Shown here: positions 25,311 through 36,881 of the stretch, piece after piece
Numbering within the stretch: position 1 is the stretch's first letter
Layout: every line of letters starts with the position of its first letter
NCBI RefSeq assembly: GCF_001984175.1
Contig: NZ_MTQP01000058.1
Span: 186,001 to 250,000 of the forward strand
Origin: Saccharothrix sp. ALI-22-I
GTDB lineage: Bacteria > Actinomycetota > Actinomycetes > Mycobacteriales > Pseudonocardiaceae
DNA: 64,000 nt
Direction: 5' to 3'
Notes under the pieces: generated by a model
Told to the model about the DNA's origin: nothing
The model's input: the letters and a program-made list of their open reading frames with translations, nothing else
Database searches by the model: none
Translations under genes and position numbers: made by a program

Positions 25311-26059
25311 CGCCGGACGCGGCGGCGGATTTCGAGCAGCAGGATGACGCCGCCGGTCAGCATGAGCAGGCCGATGATCAACGGTACGAGCGCCGTGCCG
25401 GTGTCCAGGCTTTCGTCCTCCGCGGTCAGCGCGACGACTGCCTTCAGTTTCGTCGTGGGCCAGTCGAACGTGTCCGGCGCCGTCGTCTGCGCGGGTGGCT
25501 CGGTCGTGGTCGTCGTCGTGGTCTGTGGTGGCGGTGCCACGGTCGTGGTCGTGGTGGTGATCTCGGCGGGCGGCTGCGTCGTGGTCGGCGCGATGACGTG
25601 TGGTGGCGGCGCGGTTGTGGTGGTGGTGGTGGTGGGTGAGCCGGTGCACAGCACGCCGTTGAGCTTGAACGACTTCGGCGCCGGGTTGGCGGTCGACCAG
25701 GTGCCGTTGAAGCCGAGCGTGACCGATGCGCCGGTGGCCACCGTGCCGTTGTAGCTCGCGTTGTGCACCCGCACCGTGCTGCCGGACTGGCTGAACATGC
25801 CGTTCCACGACTCGGCGGTGATCCTCTGCCCGGCGGTGAAACTCCACTCCAGCACCCAGCCCGACAGCGGGCGGCCGAGGTTGGCCATCGTGATGTTGGT
25901 CCCGAACCCACCCTGCCACTGGGCGGTGATCGTGTAGTCGACCTCGCAGGCCACCGTTGCGCCTGCCGCGTCCGCTGAGCCCGTCGACGTGCCGAGACCC
26001 GCCGCGACCAAGGTCGTGGCGACGACGAGGGCTGCCCGGACGATCCGAGCGAAGTGCAT
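25304..26059 (-). CDS. Surface-anchored carbohydrate-binding (CBM2) protein
   Basis: This encodes 251 residues. ATG 26059 follows AGGAGCTCTC. A signal peptide ends near SADA. Residues 35-140 are a family-2 carbohydrate-binding module with the terminal cysteines (ACEVDYTITAQW and GVLCTGS) and conserved tryptophans (LSGWVLEWSF, ESWNGMF, GTWSTANPAP). A Thr/Pro-rich linker of about 60 residues follows, then a C-terminal hydrophobic segment (ALVPLIIGLLMLTGGVILLL) with an Arg-rich tail. No catalytic domain is present. The module should bind cellulose, chitin or a similar polymer. The tail suggests retention at the membrane or wall, but LDTGT before it is not a canonical sortase motif. Confidence 0.85.
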   Translation of the reverse strand: MHFARIVRAALVVATTLVAAGLGTSTGSADAAGATVACEVDYTITAQWQGGFGTNITMANLGRPLSGWVLEWSFTAGQRITAESWNGMFSQSGSTVRVHNASYNGTVATGASVTLGFNGTWSTANPAPKSFKLNGVLCTGSPTTTTTTTAPPPHVIAPTTTQPPAEITTTTTTVAPPPQTTTTTTTEPPAQTTAPDTFDWPTTKLKAVVALTAEDESLDTGTALVPLIIGLLMLTGGVILLLEIRRRVRRT

Positions 26060-26355
26060 GAGAGCTCCTGGGGAAGTGCTGCGGCGGGTCGCGCTCAGAC
26101 ATGCATGCGGAACGCAATACGGCCCCACGCCGGGCACGGTTCATGTGATCTTCGTCACTACCGCCCTCAGGTCAGATCGCACGGCATGTCAGTGCCAGTG
26201 GCATCAGGGTCTTCACTCTGTCGATGGCCGGTGTTCGACTGGGGTCGTGGACGACAACGACCTGGACTGGCCGAGGTCCCACGCGGCGGGCACTTCCCGA
26301 TGTACTCAAACCCGCCCGCCACGAGGGACCGGATCGCGGCCTTCCAAGCCAGGGG
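26060..26355. other. Intergenic stretch with no gene seen
   Basis: This 296-bp stretch lies between two minus-strand genes. It should carry the promoter of the CBM2 gene, read leftward. No coding frame, hairpin or repeat stands out. Confidence 0.5.
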
Positions 26356-27171
26356 TCAGGCGTAGGGGTCGAACGGGATGCCGCTCGGCTTGGCCTTGGC
26401 CAGGTTGCTCTCGAAGGCGCCGTCCTTGATGGCCAGGCTCGCGCTGCCGAAGTCGGCGCGGACCAGGGTGTCGCGGACACCGGAGGGGAACCGGTCCCAG
26501 CTGACCAGGTCGGGGTACTGCCAGGCGCGGTAGTGGTTCTCCGGCTGTTCCGTCGCGCCCGCGAGGCGGAAGCAGTGCGTGCTCGCGCCGTCCTTGTGGT
26601 AGACGACCTTCGCGTGCGTGCCCTCCCACGCGACCTGGGAACGGGCCTGCGTGGAGTAGTTGCCGTGCGCGGAGGTAGACACGTACTGCGCCTGGTCGCC
26701 GCTGACCCAGACGACGACGTGCTCGATGTCGTGACGGTGCCCGCAGCAGTCGATGCCCGGCACGGCCTGGTCCTTCTCGAAGTACAGGTCGTACAGGTAG
26801 GCGCACCAGTTGTTGTTGCACTTGGACCGCGCGTACGAGTTGGTGTTGTCGAGGTCCCACTGGTCGCGGCACTGACCGTTGAGGGCGCCGGAGTTCTTCA
26901 GACCGCCGGCCACCACGCCGGACGGGGAGATCGCGGGCGTCGAGTAGCAGCCGTCGGTGTCGTAGTCGAACGCGGGCTGCCACCGGCCGTCGGCCTCGGT
27001 GAAGTTCGCCGGCAGTGCCTGCGGCGGGTCGGCCCACGCGGACCCCGGCACGAGCACCGCGATCAGGATGGCGCCGAGCAAGCCGTGCAGCAGCCGGGTG
27101 ACACGCGTCTTGCGTGCGGTCTGCCGTACCCCGTTGGTCTGCCCGAGCCGGTCAGTTGTGTGCGCGTCCAC
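26356..27171 (-). CDS. NPP1/Nep1-like (NLP) secreted protein
   Basis: This encodes 271 residues from GTG 27171 with GAAGGGG upstream. A twin-Arg-free signal peptide (LLHGLLGAILIAVLVPGSAWA) precedes an NLP fold. The signature heptapeptide is GHRHDIE, where most family members have Trp at the sixth position, followed by HVVVWV. Other family features are present: FDYDTDGCYSTPAI, then WCAYLYDLYFEKDQA and a C-terminal SLAIKDGAFESNLAKA. NLPs are secreted proteins first known as plant necrosis inducers that bind sphingolipid headgroups; many bacterial members are not toxic. Role here is unknown. The gene is monocistronic. Confidence 0.9.
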   Translation of the reverse strand: MDAHTTDRLGQTNGVRQTARKTRVTRLLHGLLGAILIAVLVPGSAWADPPQALPANFTEADGRWQPAFDYDTDGCYSTPAISPSGVVAGGLKNSGALNGQCRDQWDLDNTNSYARSKCNNNWCAYLYDLYFEKDQAVPGIDCCGHRHDIEHVVVWVSGDQAQYVSTSAHGNYSTQARSQVAWEGTHAKVVYHKDGASTHCFRLAGATEQPENHYRAWQYPDLVSWDRFPSGVRDTLVRADFGSASLAIKDGAFESNLAKAKPSGIPFDPYA

Positions 27172-27678
27172 GGCGTAAGCCCCTTCATCCGGGTGTCGGT
27201 GGGTTGGCGGCGGCCGAGGGGGAGCCGGCACACGAACCACCGGCGCAGCCCGAGGCTCCAGCACCCGTCGGGGCCCGGTCAACCCGCCGATGGTCGTGAC
27301 AACGCCGTCCACCGCTATTCCCCCAGCCGGCGTTGTCCCGCGCCGCCGCCCGTTCGACCATTTCTACCAATACCGTTGATCGGCCATTGTGGACTCTTGG
27401 CGAACTTCGCCTTGACCGCCGGTGAGATCGTTGAGAACGTTCTGGTGCCTCCCGGCTTTCTGGGGGAACGACGCGGGCCACGACGTTTCCATATCGCTGA
27501 GAAACGAAAGTTTCGATACGCAAAGCCCGATCCCTCGTCCCGGTGGCGCGGCACCAGAGGTAAGCGCTGGGATCTGTTTCGGCTGACCGTTCTGTCCACT
27601 GTGGATCAAACGAGCAGCTTCGGCCCGCTGTACGCTGGGAAGCCGGGACGGTCACAGGTCGGACGGAAGGGGTTGGGT
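27172..27678. other. Long divergent intergenic region with possible alternative hairpins
   Basis: These 507 bp separate the NLP gene and the SGNH gene. The stretch 27360-27620 is less GC-rich than its surroundings. At 27484-27514, CGTTTC, GAAACG and GTTTC are arranged so that the middle arm could pair with either neighbour; TATCG and CGATA flank the downstream pair. The 11-bp palindrome TCCACTGTGGA is at 27595-27605. No coding frame is convincing. Both promoters must lie here. Confidence 0.5.
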
Positions 27679-28602
27679 GTGCCGGGACTTCGGCGGTCGG
27701 CACTGGTCGGGGCGCTGTTGGTGGCGCTCGGGGCGTGCACTGGAGGGCCGACGGGGGACCCTGGGACTTCCGGGACGACATCGGTGACGTCCACGAACGT
27801 CAGTGCGCCGCCTGCCGAGCAGGTGTACGTGTCGTTGGGTGACTCGTACGCGACCGGTTACCGCCCGGCGGACGGCGGGGCACCTGCGGGCGCTACCAGG
27901 GACGGTTTTGCCTACCTCGTTGCCGAGCAGTCGGGTCTGCGGTTGATCAACCTCGCGTGCAGCGGCGCCACGTCCGCGCAGGTGCGGGCCGAGCCGGGGT
28001 GTGCACCTGGCAATCGGGGTCCTGACGCGCCCGATCCGGCGGGCCGGACCCAACTCGACGCGGCGGTGCAGGTGCTGCGTGAGCACCAGGGGCGGGTGGG
28101 TCTGGTGACGGTGGTGATCGGAGGCAACGACCTGGCGCCGTGCGCTCGGGCGTCGGATGCGTTGGCGTGCGCGTCCCGAGCGGTGGCCGACGTCCGGGCC
28201 AACCTGGCCGCCACCCTGCCTGCCCTGCGCGAAGCGGCCGGCGATGCCACGATCGTGGGCCTGACTTACCCGGACGTGTTCCTCGGTGCCTGGGTGTCGC
28301 CGGTGTTCCCGGACGGGCAGAACCTCGCGCGGCTGTCGGTGCCGCTGTTCCGGGACTTCTTCAACGCCGCACTCAAGGCCGAGTACGAGAAGATCGGGGC
28401 GAAGTTCGTCGACGTCACCGCCACGACCGGGGGCTACGGGCCGTTGACGGAGGTCACCCAGGACCCGACCTACGGCCCGATCCCGACGCCGGTGGCGAAG
28501 GTGTGCGCGCTGACGTACTTCTGCGGCCACACCGACGTGCACCCCACACCCGCCGGCCACGAGGCGATCGCCTCCGCCGTCCTGACCACCACAGGCCGCT
28601 GA
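27679..28602 (+). CDS. SGNH/GDSL-hydrolase lipoprotein
   Basis: This encodes 307 residues from GTG 27679, preceded by GGAAGGGG. The N-terminus is a lipoprotein signal (ALVGALLVALGAC, with the Cys as lipidation site). The hydrolase has SGNH blocks: SLGDSYATGY (Ser in block I), a Gly in the ACSGATSAQV region, GGND (block III) and DVHPTPAGH (Asp-His of block V). It probably hydrolyses an ester outside the membrane, such as a lipid or an acetylated carbohydrate. The length is typical for secreted actinobacterial SGNH lipases, some of which release free fatty acids. The substrate is not predictable. Confidence 0.9.
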   Translation: MPGLRRSALVGALLVALGACTGGPTGDPGTSGTTSVTSTNVSAPPAEQVYVSLGDSYATGYRPADGGAPAGATRDGFAYLVAEQSGLRLINLACSGATSAQVRAEPGCAPGNRGPDAPDPAGRTQLDAAVQVLREHQGRVGLVTVVIGGNDLAPCARASDALACASRAVADVRANLAATLPALREAAGDATIVGLTYPDVFLGAWVSPVFPDGQNLARLSVPLFRDFFNAALKAEYEKIGAKFVDVTATTGGYGPLTEVTQDPTYGPIPTPVAKVCALTYFCGHTDVHPTPAGHEAIASAVLTTTGR

Positions 28603-28632
28603 CCCCGGCAAACGGTGACGGACCCGAGGGCC

Positions 28633-28986
28633 CTAGTTGGTCTCCCCGCGGGCCTTGCGCCGCTGCTCCTCGGCGCGCTCGCGGCAGCGGCGCAGGAACT
28701 CGGCGTCGGACTCGGAGTCGACGGCGGCGAACCGGCCGGGGCGGTCGTACTCGGGGAACGCGGGCATGTTGCGCTCGTAGGCCTGCGGCCTGCCGGTCAC
28801 CCGCACCGGCCTGCCCGCGACCAGCCAGATGATCGAGCCGACCAGCGGGAAGAACAGCACGATCAGCAGCCAGCTCAGCTTGGGCAGGTTCCGCGCGTCA
28901 CCGTCGTCCGTGGTGATGACGTCGACCAGGCAGAACAGCCACAGACCGAGCGTGAGGACGCCGAAGAAGCCCCCGAAATACAGCAC
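28633..28986 (-). CDS. Small membrane protein of the PLDc_N (cardiolipin synthase N-terminal) family
   Basis: This encodes 117 residues from GTG 28986, chosen because GGGGGG lies eight bases upstream and the family usually begins at this point; GTG 28992 is possible. Two hydrophobic segments (VLYFGGFFGVLTLGLWLFCL and LSWLLIVLFFPLVGSIIWLV) flank a short loop with DVITTDDG. The C-terminal 45 residues are charged and Arg-rich. These two-helix modules occur at the N-terminus of cardiolipin synthases and as stand-alone actinobacterial proteins of unknown function. It converges with the SGNH gene. Confidence 0.8.
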   Translation of the reverse strand: MLYFGGFFGVLTLGLWLFCLVDVITTDDGDARNLPKLSWLLIVLFFPLVGSIIWLVAGRPVRVTGRPQAYERNMPAFPEYDRPGRFAAVDSESDAEFLRRCRERAEEQRRKARGETN

Positions 28987-29647
28987 GTTCACAACCCCCC
29001 AAAAAGTCGTCGGCGCACGATAGCGCGGGGCGCACGTGCCCATGACGCGAACGGGGAAAGTCCGGTGAGAAACCCGGACCGCCGGATTGTGATGCAACGG
29101 ACGTCGAGGTCGACCACTTTCGAGGAGTCTCCGGATCGAGCGCACGAATCCCGCATGGAATCTGCATGCGGTGGACCGTCCCCGCTACCCGGCTGCCCGG
29201 TCCGGTGTATCCCCCGGTGTGGCGAAGCGGGACCGAAGCCGTTTGGAAGTGGTGAACTCCAAGGTAACCCCGCTTGTCCTTTCTGGACCAATCGGGAGGC
29301 CGCCGTGTTCACCGACGAAAAGACCGGCGAGCGGATCGCCACCATTCCGGCGCCGGTCGACCCCAAGCCCGCGTGGAACGGTTCCGCCACCTGACTCGTC
29401 GTCACACCGGACGCGAAGTTCATGGCCGACCCGGTCGACGAGATCGACCTCGACGGGCAGCGGACCACCACCGCCCACTCGCCTCGGCCAGGCGTGCGTG
29501 AAGTTCCGAGTGAAGTCGCTCGACGCCTGAGGTATGACCGCCGGCGTGTACCCGGGTCATCGCACCCGATCACCGCAGCCCGCGCGGCCTCGCGTCAGGC
29601 ACCGCTCCGGTGCCCTGTCGCCAGACCGCGCGGGCTCGTTCGCGCCG
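28987..29647. other. Intergenic region, mostly non-coding
   Basis: Apart from the possible broken small gene at 29305-29530, no credible frame was found in these 661 bp. The left part should carry the promoter for the PLDc_N gene. The right part flanks the end of the sarcosine oxidase operon; no perfect terminator hairpin was found there. Confidence 0.45.
29305..29530 (+). pseudogene. Possible small gene broken by an in-frame TGA and a frameshift
   Basis: GTG 29305 has GGGAGG six bases upstream. It starts 29 sensible codons (VFTDEKTGERIATIPAPVDP and following) before TGA 29392. The same frame continues protein-like (LVVTPDAKFMADPVDEIDLD). In another frame a plausible C-terminus GQACVKFRVKSLDA ends at 29530. 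Together these could be a small protein of about 75 residues with one nonsense change and one shift. No family is recognised, so this could also be chance. Confidence 0.3.
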
Positions 29648-30142
29648 TCAGAGGTACTCCTGGGCGGCGTCGGTGAGCCAGTCGGCCAGGTAGGTCGCGA
29701 ACGACCCCCGCACCATCAGGCGGTACACCGGGTCGTCCGAGGTCTGCCACAGCAGCACCTGCGACCGGGCCAGGGTGGTCTGGGCGCAGCGGCCCGCGCT
29801 GAACGCCCGTGGGTGCAGGTCGAGGGTGCAGCCCTTCTCCAGGACGTCCCTCGCGTTCGGTCCGCTCAGTTCGAGAGTGGTGCGGTTCGCCGACACGTCC
29901 ACACCGCCGGGTAGGTCGAACGTGTCGCCGTCCGGGCCGACTACCAGCCACTCCTCGGGCCCCAGCCACAGCACCGACCGCTCGCCCCACGCGGCGACCT
30001 CGCCGGCAGGGGGCGTCGGGAAGGTCGGCGCGGCCTGCACGTTCACCGCCGTGAGGAACGGGACCTCCACCAGTCGCACGCCCCGGCCCGAGACCAGTGG
30101 GTGGTCGGCCAGTGGGCTGCGGCGCAAGGACTCAACCGTCAC
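29648..30142 (-). CDS. soxG: Sarcosine oxidase gamma subunit
   Basis: This encodes 164 residues from GTG 30142. It matches SoxG in size and pattern: SPLADHPLVSGRGVRLVEVP at the N-terminus, LWLGPEEWLVVGP in the middle and YRLMVRGSFATYLADWL near the end. SoxG is a small non-catalytic subunit of the heterotetrameric enzyme that oxidises sarcosine to glycine while passing the methyl group to tetrahydrofolate. It is the last gene of the operon and overlaps soxA by 11 bases. Confidence 0.93.
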   Translation of the reverse strand: MTVESLRRSPLADHPLVSGRGVRLVEVPFLTAVNVQAAPTFPTPPAGEVAAWGERSVLWLGPEEWLVVGPDGDTFDLPGGVDVSANRTTLELSGPNARDVLEKGCTLDLHPRAFSAGRCAQTTLARSQVLLWQTSDDPVYRLMVRGSFATYLADWLTDAAQEYL

Positions 30143-32864
30143 GGCGTGCTCCCTCCTTGTCGTAGAACACCGGCTCGGTCACCGTGGCCTCGACCAGCCG
30201 GTCACCCAGCGGCGCGAGGACGGTCTCGCCGATGCGGTCGCGTCCGCCCTTCACCAGGGCCAGGGCGAAGCCGCGCTCCAGCACGGCGCTGCGGTAGCTC
30301 GACGTGACGTGACCGAGCATCGGCACGGGCGGCGTCAACGGCGTGTCCGGGGCGATGAGCTGCGAGCCCTCGGGCAGCACCACGTCCGGCTCGACCGGCA
30401 GCAGGCCCACCAGGTGCTTGCGGTCCGGGCGGACCGAGTCCGGTCGGCGCAGCGAACGCCTGCCCACGAAATCCTTCTGCTTCGACACGATCCACGACAT
30501 GCCCAGGTCGTGCGGCGTCACCGTGCCGTCGGTGTCCTGACCGACGATGGGGAACCCCTTCTCGGCCCGCAGCACGTGCATCGTCTCCGTGCCGTACGGC
30601 GTGATGTCGAAGTCCGCGCCCGCCGCCAGCACCGCCTGCCAGACCGCCAACCCGTACCACGACGCGACGTTGACCTCGTAGGCCAGCTCGCCGGAGAACG
30701 AGATCCGCGCGATCCGGGCCGGGATTCCGTTGTGCAGCACCGTGTCCCGGAACGTCATGAACCCGAACGCCTCGGGCGACACGTCCAACGACGGCGCCAG
30801 AAGGCCGATCACCGCACGCGACTTCGGCCCCACGACCGCCACGGTGGACCACTGCTCGGTGACCGAGGTGAACTTCACGTCGAGCGAGGGCCACTCGGTC
30901 TGCGCCCACTCCTCGAACCAGTCCAGCACCCGAGCCGCGCCACCGGTCGTGGTCGTGACGTAGTACCGGTCCTCGGCCAGCCGCATGGTCACGCCGTCGT
31001 CGAACACCATCCCGTCGGCCGTGCACATGAGCCCGTACCGCGCCGATCCGACCGGGAGCTTCTTGAACGCGTTGGTGTACATGCGGTTGAGGAACTCGCC
31101 CGCGTCCGCGCCGACCACTTCGATCTTGCCGAGCGTGGACGCGTCCTGCACACCGACCCCCGTGCGCGCCGCGTGGCACTCGCGCAGCACGGCGGCGTCC
31201 ATGTCCTCGCCCGCCTGCGGGTAGTACCGGGGCCGCTTCCACTGCCCGACGTCCTCGAACACCGCGCCCGCCGTGACGTGCCAAGGCTGGATCGGTGTCG
31301 TGCGCACGGGGTCGTGCAGCGCGCCGCGGTTGCGCCCGGCCATCACCGCGAACGTCACCGGCGCGTACGGCGCGCGGAACGTCGTCGTGCCCAGCTCGCC
31401 GGGGGAGCCCATGCCCAACGCGGAGGCGATCACGCCCAACGCCACCACGTTCGACGTCCGGCCCTGGTCCGCACCGGTGCCGATGGTGGTGTACCGCTTG
31501 ACGTGCTCGGGCGACTGCATCCCGGCGCCGGTGGCACGCAGCACGTCCGCCACGGTCGCATCCCGTTGCAGGTCCACGAAACACCGCGACGGCTCGTCAG
31601 GGGCCTGCCACACCGGACGCGGCGCGGTGGCCTTCCTGCCCCCGACCAACGGCAGTTCCGGGGTCGAACCCGGGTACCCGACCAGTTCGGCGGCCTCGGC
31701 ACCGGCCGTCACACCCTCGGCCAGGCAGTCGGCCAGGTCGAACACGCCGTTCGCCGAGCCGACCACGCGGTTCGCCTGCGCCGCGCCATCGGGGACGAAC
31801 GCGGCGAGCGACTCGTCCCACCGCAGCGTGCCGCGCGACTGGCTGAACAGGTGCACCACCGGACTCCACCCACCGGACACCGCCAGCAGATCGCAGCTCA
31901 GGGAACCATCCTCGGTGGACACCCCGGTGATCCGCGATGAACCCGAGGCCCGTCGCACCACCTGATCGGCCGACACCCGGATACCCAGCGACGCCGCGCG
32001 CCTGGCCAGGTCGGCCGGCGGCACCGCACGGGTGTCGAGGATCGCGGCCACGTGCGCGCCCGCCGCGGCCAGGTCGAACGCCGTCGCGTAGGCGCTGTCG
32101 TTGGTGGTCAGCACGACCACCTCACGCCCAGGCAGCACGGCGTACCGGTTGACGTACGTCCGCACGGCCGAAGCCGACATGATGCCGGGGAGATCGTTGT
32201 CGCCGAACACGATCGGCCGCTCGTGCGCCCCGGTGGCCAGCACGACCCGCCGCGCCCGCACGTGCCACAGCCGCCGCTTCTGCGCCACCAGCACGTAGTT
32301 GCTGTCGTAGTAGCCGAAAGCCGTCGCCCGCGACAACACCCGGACCTCGGGCCGAGCGGCCAACTCCGCGCTAGCCGAGGCCACCCACGTCGACGGCGAA
32401 GCCTCGGACAGCAGGCTGCCGCCCAGCTCCGGCTGGGCGTCCACCAACACCACCCGCGCCCCACCCGAGGACGCGGCCAACGCCGCCGCCAGCCCGGCCG
32501 GTCCGGCGCCGACCACCAGGACGTCGGTGTGCACGTACTTCTTGTCGTGCACCAGCTCAGGCCCCGGTTCCAGCCGCCCGACCCCGCTCAACGTCGTCGC
32601 CGACAGCCCGTCGACCAGCTCCACCGTGGTCGCCGTCAACGACGGTTCGCCGTCGACCTGCACCAGGGCGTTGGGCTCCTCGATCCCGGCGGTCACGATC
32701 CCGCGCGGCCGCCGCAGGTACATCGAGGGCGCCACGGTCAGCACGCCGTTGGCGATCATCGCCGAGGCCAGTGTGTCACCCGCGAACCCGGTGTACTCGA
32801 CGTCGTCGAGGGTGAACCGCAGCGGCGCGGACCGGTCGACGCGCCCACCTCTGGGCAGTCTCAT
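30132..32864 (-). CDS. soxA: Sarcosine oxidase alpha subunit
   Basis: This encodes 910 residues from ATG 32864; the frame is open further upstream but that part lies over soxD. The N-terminus has the ferredoxin-like FTLDDVEYTGFAGDTLASAM, followed by an NAD-binding Rossmann fold (VLVVGAGPAGLAAALAAS) and a C-terminal aminomethyltransferase-like (GcvT) domain with RISFSGELAYEVNV and HVLRAEKGFPIVGQDTDG. In heterotetrameric sarcosine oxidase the alpha subunit binds NAD and carries the folate site where the methyl carbon becomes 5,10-methylene-THF. The start overlaps the soxD stop by four bases (ATGA). Confidence 0.95.
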   Translation of the reverse strand: MRLPRGGRVDRSAPLRFTLDDVEYTGFAGDTLASAMIANGVLTVAPSMYLRRPRGIVTAGIEEPNALVQVDGEPSLTATTVELVDGLSATTLSGVGRLEPGPELVHDKKYVHTDVLVVGAGPAGLAAALAASSGGARVVLVDAQPELGGSLLSEASPSTWVASASAELAARPEVRVLSRATAFGYYDSNYVLVAQKRRLWHVRARRVVLATGAHERPIVFGDNDLPGIMSASAVRTYVNRYAVLPGREVVVLTTNDSAYATAFDLAAAGAHVAAILDTRAVPPADLARRAASLGIRVSADQVVRRASGSSRITGVSTEDGSLSCDLLAVSGGWSPVVHLFSQSRGTLRWDESLAAFVPDGAAQANRVVGSANGVFDLADCLAEGVTAGAEAAELVGYPGSTPELPLVGGRKATAPRPVWQAPDEPSRCFVDLQRDATVADVLRATGAGMQSPEHVKRYTTIGTGADQGRTSNVVALGVIASALGMGSPGELGTTTFRAPYAPVTFAVMAGRNRGALHDPVRTTPIQPWHVTAGAVFEDVGQWKRPRYYPQAGEDMDAAVLRECHAARTGVGVQDASTLGKIEVVGADAGEFLNRMYTNAFKKLPVGSARYGLMCTADGMVFDDGVTMRLAEDRYYVTTTTGGAARVLDWFEEWAQTEWPSLDVKFTSVTEQWSTVAVVGPKSRAVIGLLAPSLDVSPEAFGFMTFRDTVLHNGIPARIARISFSGELAYEVNVASWYGLAVWQAVLAAGADFDITPYGTETMHVLRAEKGFPIVGQDTDGTVTPHDLGMSWIVSKQKDFVGRRSLRRPDSVRPDRKHLVGLLPVEPDVVLPEGSQLIAPDTPLTPPVPMLGHVTSSYRSAVLERGFALALVKGGRDRIGETVLAPLGDRLVEATVTEPVFYDKEGARRDG

Positions 32865-33124
32865 CGCCCCTCCTCGACGAACTCGCTGATGAACTCGCTG
32901 GTGACGGTGTTCCGGACGGTGTTGAACCACCGGCGGCAGCCCGCCGAGTGCACCCACCGCTCGGCGAACACGCCCTTGGGGTTGTCCCGGAAGAACAAGT
33001 ACTCGGCCCATTCCTCGTCGGTCATGGCCTCCGGGTCCGGGGGATAGGCGACGTGCGCCTGACCGCCGTAGTGGAACTCGGTCTCCTCGCGCTCACCGCA
33101 CCAGGGGCATCTGATCAGCAGCAT
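32861..33124 (-). CDS. soxD: Sarcosine oxidase delta subunit
   Basis: This encodes 87 residues with a GGAG site eight bases before ATG 33124. It has the small zinc-binding fold of SoxD: CPWCGEREETEF near the N-terminus and HSAGCRRWFNTVRNT near the C-terminus, giving the Cys/His ligands. The subunit is structural. It lies between soxB (24-bp gap) and soxA (4-base overlap), the canonical soxBDAG order. Confidence 0.94.
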   Translation of the reverse strand: MLLIRCPWCGEREETEFHYGGQAHVAYPPDPEAMTDEEWAEYLFFRDNPKGVFAERWVHSAGCRRWFNTVRNTVTSEFISEFVEEGR

Positions 33125-33147
33125 CGACAGACTCCTTCAGTGCGACG

Positions 33148-34359
33148 TCAGTGCGCGACGGCGGCGGCGCCGTGCTCGTCGATGAGCGCTCCGGTGGTGA
33201 AGCGCTCCAGGCTGAACGGCTCGTTCAACGGGTGCGGCTCACCGGTCGCGATGGTGTGCGCGAACACCCAGCCGACGCCCGGTGTCGCCTTGAAACCGCC
33301 GGTGCCCCAGCCGCAGTTGACGAACAGGTTCTCCAGCGGGGTGAGGCCGACGATCGGCGACGCGTCCGGTGTCGTGTCCACGATCCCGCCCCACGTCCGG
33401 ATCAGGTGGGCGTTCGCGAAGATCGGGAACAGCTCCAGCGCGGCGGCCATCTGGTCCTCGATGACGTGCACCGAGCCCCGCTGCCCGTAGGAGTTGTAGG
33501 TGTCGATGCCCGCGCCCATGACCAACTCGCCCTTGTGCGCCTGGCTCACGTACACGTGCACGTGGTTGGACATCACCACGGTGGGGTGGATCGGTTCGAG
33601 CAGTTCGGACACCAGCGCCTGCAACGGGTGGCTCTGCACCGGCAGCCGCAGGCCCACGGTGTCGGCCAGCACGCTGGAGTGCCCGGCCGCGGCGAGCCCG
33701 ACGCGGCCCGCGTGGATCGGCCCGCGGTTGGTCTGCACGCCCACGATCCGGTCGCCGTCCCGCAGGAACCCGGTCACCTCGCAGTGCTGGATCAGGTCGA
33801 TCCCGTACTCGTCCGCGCGCCGGGCGAACGCCCAGGCCACGTGGTCGTGCTTGGCGATGCCCGCGCGCGGCTGCCAGGTGCCGCCGAGCACGGGGTAGCG
33901 GGTGTCGGGGGAGGTGTTGACGATCGGGCAGACCTTCGCGACCTCCTCCGGCGTCAGCCACTCGCCGTCCACCCCGTTGAGCTTGTTGGCGTTGACGCGC
34001 CGGACCGAGTCACGGACGTCCTGGAGCGTGTGCGCGAGGTTGAGTACGCCGCGCTGGCTGAACAGGATGTCGTAGTCCAGGTCCTCGGACAGCGTCTCCC
34101 ACAGCTTCAACGCGTGCTCGTAGATCGCCGCGCTCTCGTCCCACAGGTAGTTGGACCGGATGATCGTGGTGTTGCGGGCCATGTTGCCGCCCGCCAGCCA
34201 CCCCTTCTCCAGCACGGCGACGTTGGTGATGCCGTGGTTGCGCGCCAGGTAGTACGCGGTGGCCAACCCGTGTCCGCCCGCGCCGACGATGACGACGTCG
34301 TAGGACGGCTTCGGGTCCGGGTTGCGCCACAGGTGTTCGGGGTGTTCGGACCTGGTCAT
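33148..34359 (-). CDS. soxB: Sarcosine oxidase beta subunit
   Basis: This encodes 403 residues from ATG 34359 with GAGG seven bases upstream; GTG 34365 is an alternative. It is a D-amino-acid-oxidase-type flavoprotein with the FAD-binding [20 protein letters not shown], and the family motif [13 protein letters not shown]. The C-terminus ([16 protein letters not shown]) closes the flavin site. The beta subunit carries the flavins that oxidise sarcosine. The length fits the usual 405. It follows the dimethylglycine oxidase gene by two bases, so the two steps are co-transcribed. Confidence 0.95.
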   Translation of the reverse strand: MTRSEHPEHLWRNPDPKPSYDVVIVGAGGHGLATAYYLARNHGITNVAVLEKGWLAGGNMARNTTIIRSNYLWDESAAIYEHALKLWETLSEDLDYDILFSQRGVLNLAHTLQDVRDSVRRVNANKLNGVDGEWLTPEEVAKVCPIVNTSPDTRYPVLGGTWQPRAGIAKHDHVAWAFARRADEYGIDLIQHCEVTGFLRDGDRIVGVQTNRGPIHAGRVGLAAAGHSSVLADTVGLRLPVQSHPLQALVSELLEPIHPTVVMSNHVHVYVSQAHKGELVMGAGIDTYNSYGQRGSVHVIEDQMAAALELFPIFANAHLIRTWGGIVDTTPDASPIVGLTPLENLFVNCGWGTGGFKATPGVGWVFAHTIATGEPHPLNEPFSLERFTTGALIDEHGAAAVAH

Positions 34360-34361
34360 CG

Positions 34362-36838
<2,477 letters not shown>

Positions 36839-36881
36839 AAGCGTTGCCGCTGGGCAGGGCTGTGTCAAGCCCCGGGACAGA

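Noticed and set aside
22995..27605. Palindrome TCCACTGTGGA at 22995 and 27595 as a shared operator
   Set aside because: One copy is inside a coding region and the element is common in this group of GC-rich genomes. Two copies are not enough to argue for regulation.
29775..31940. Long plus-strand open frame opposite soxA and soxG
   Set aside because: It is Arg/His/Val-rich with no family motif and is antisense to well-supported genes. Such frames are expected at this GC content.
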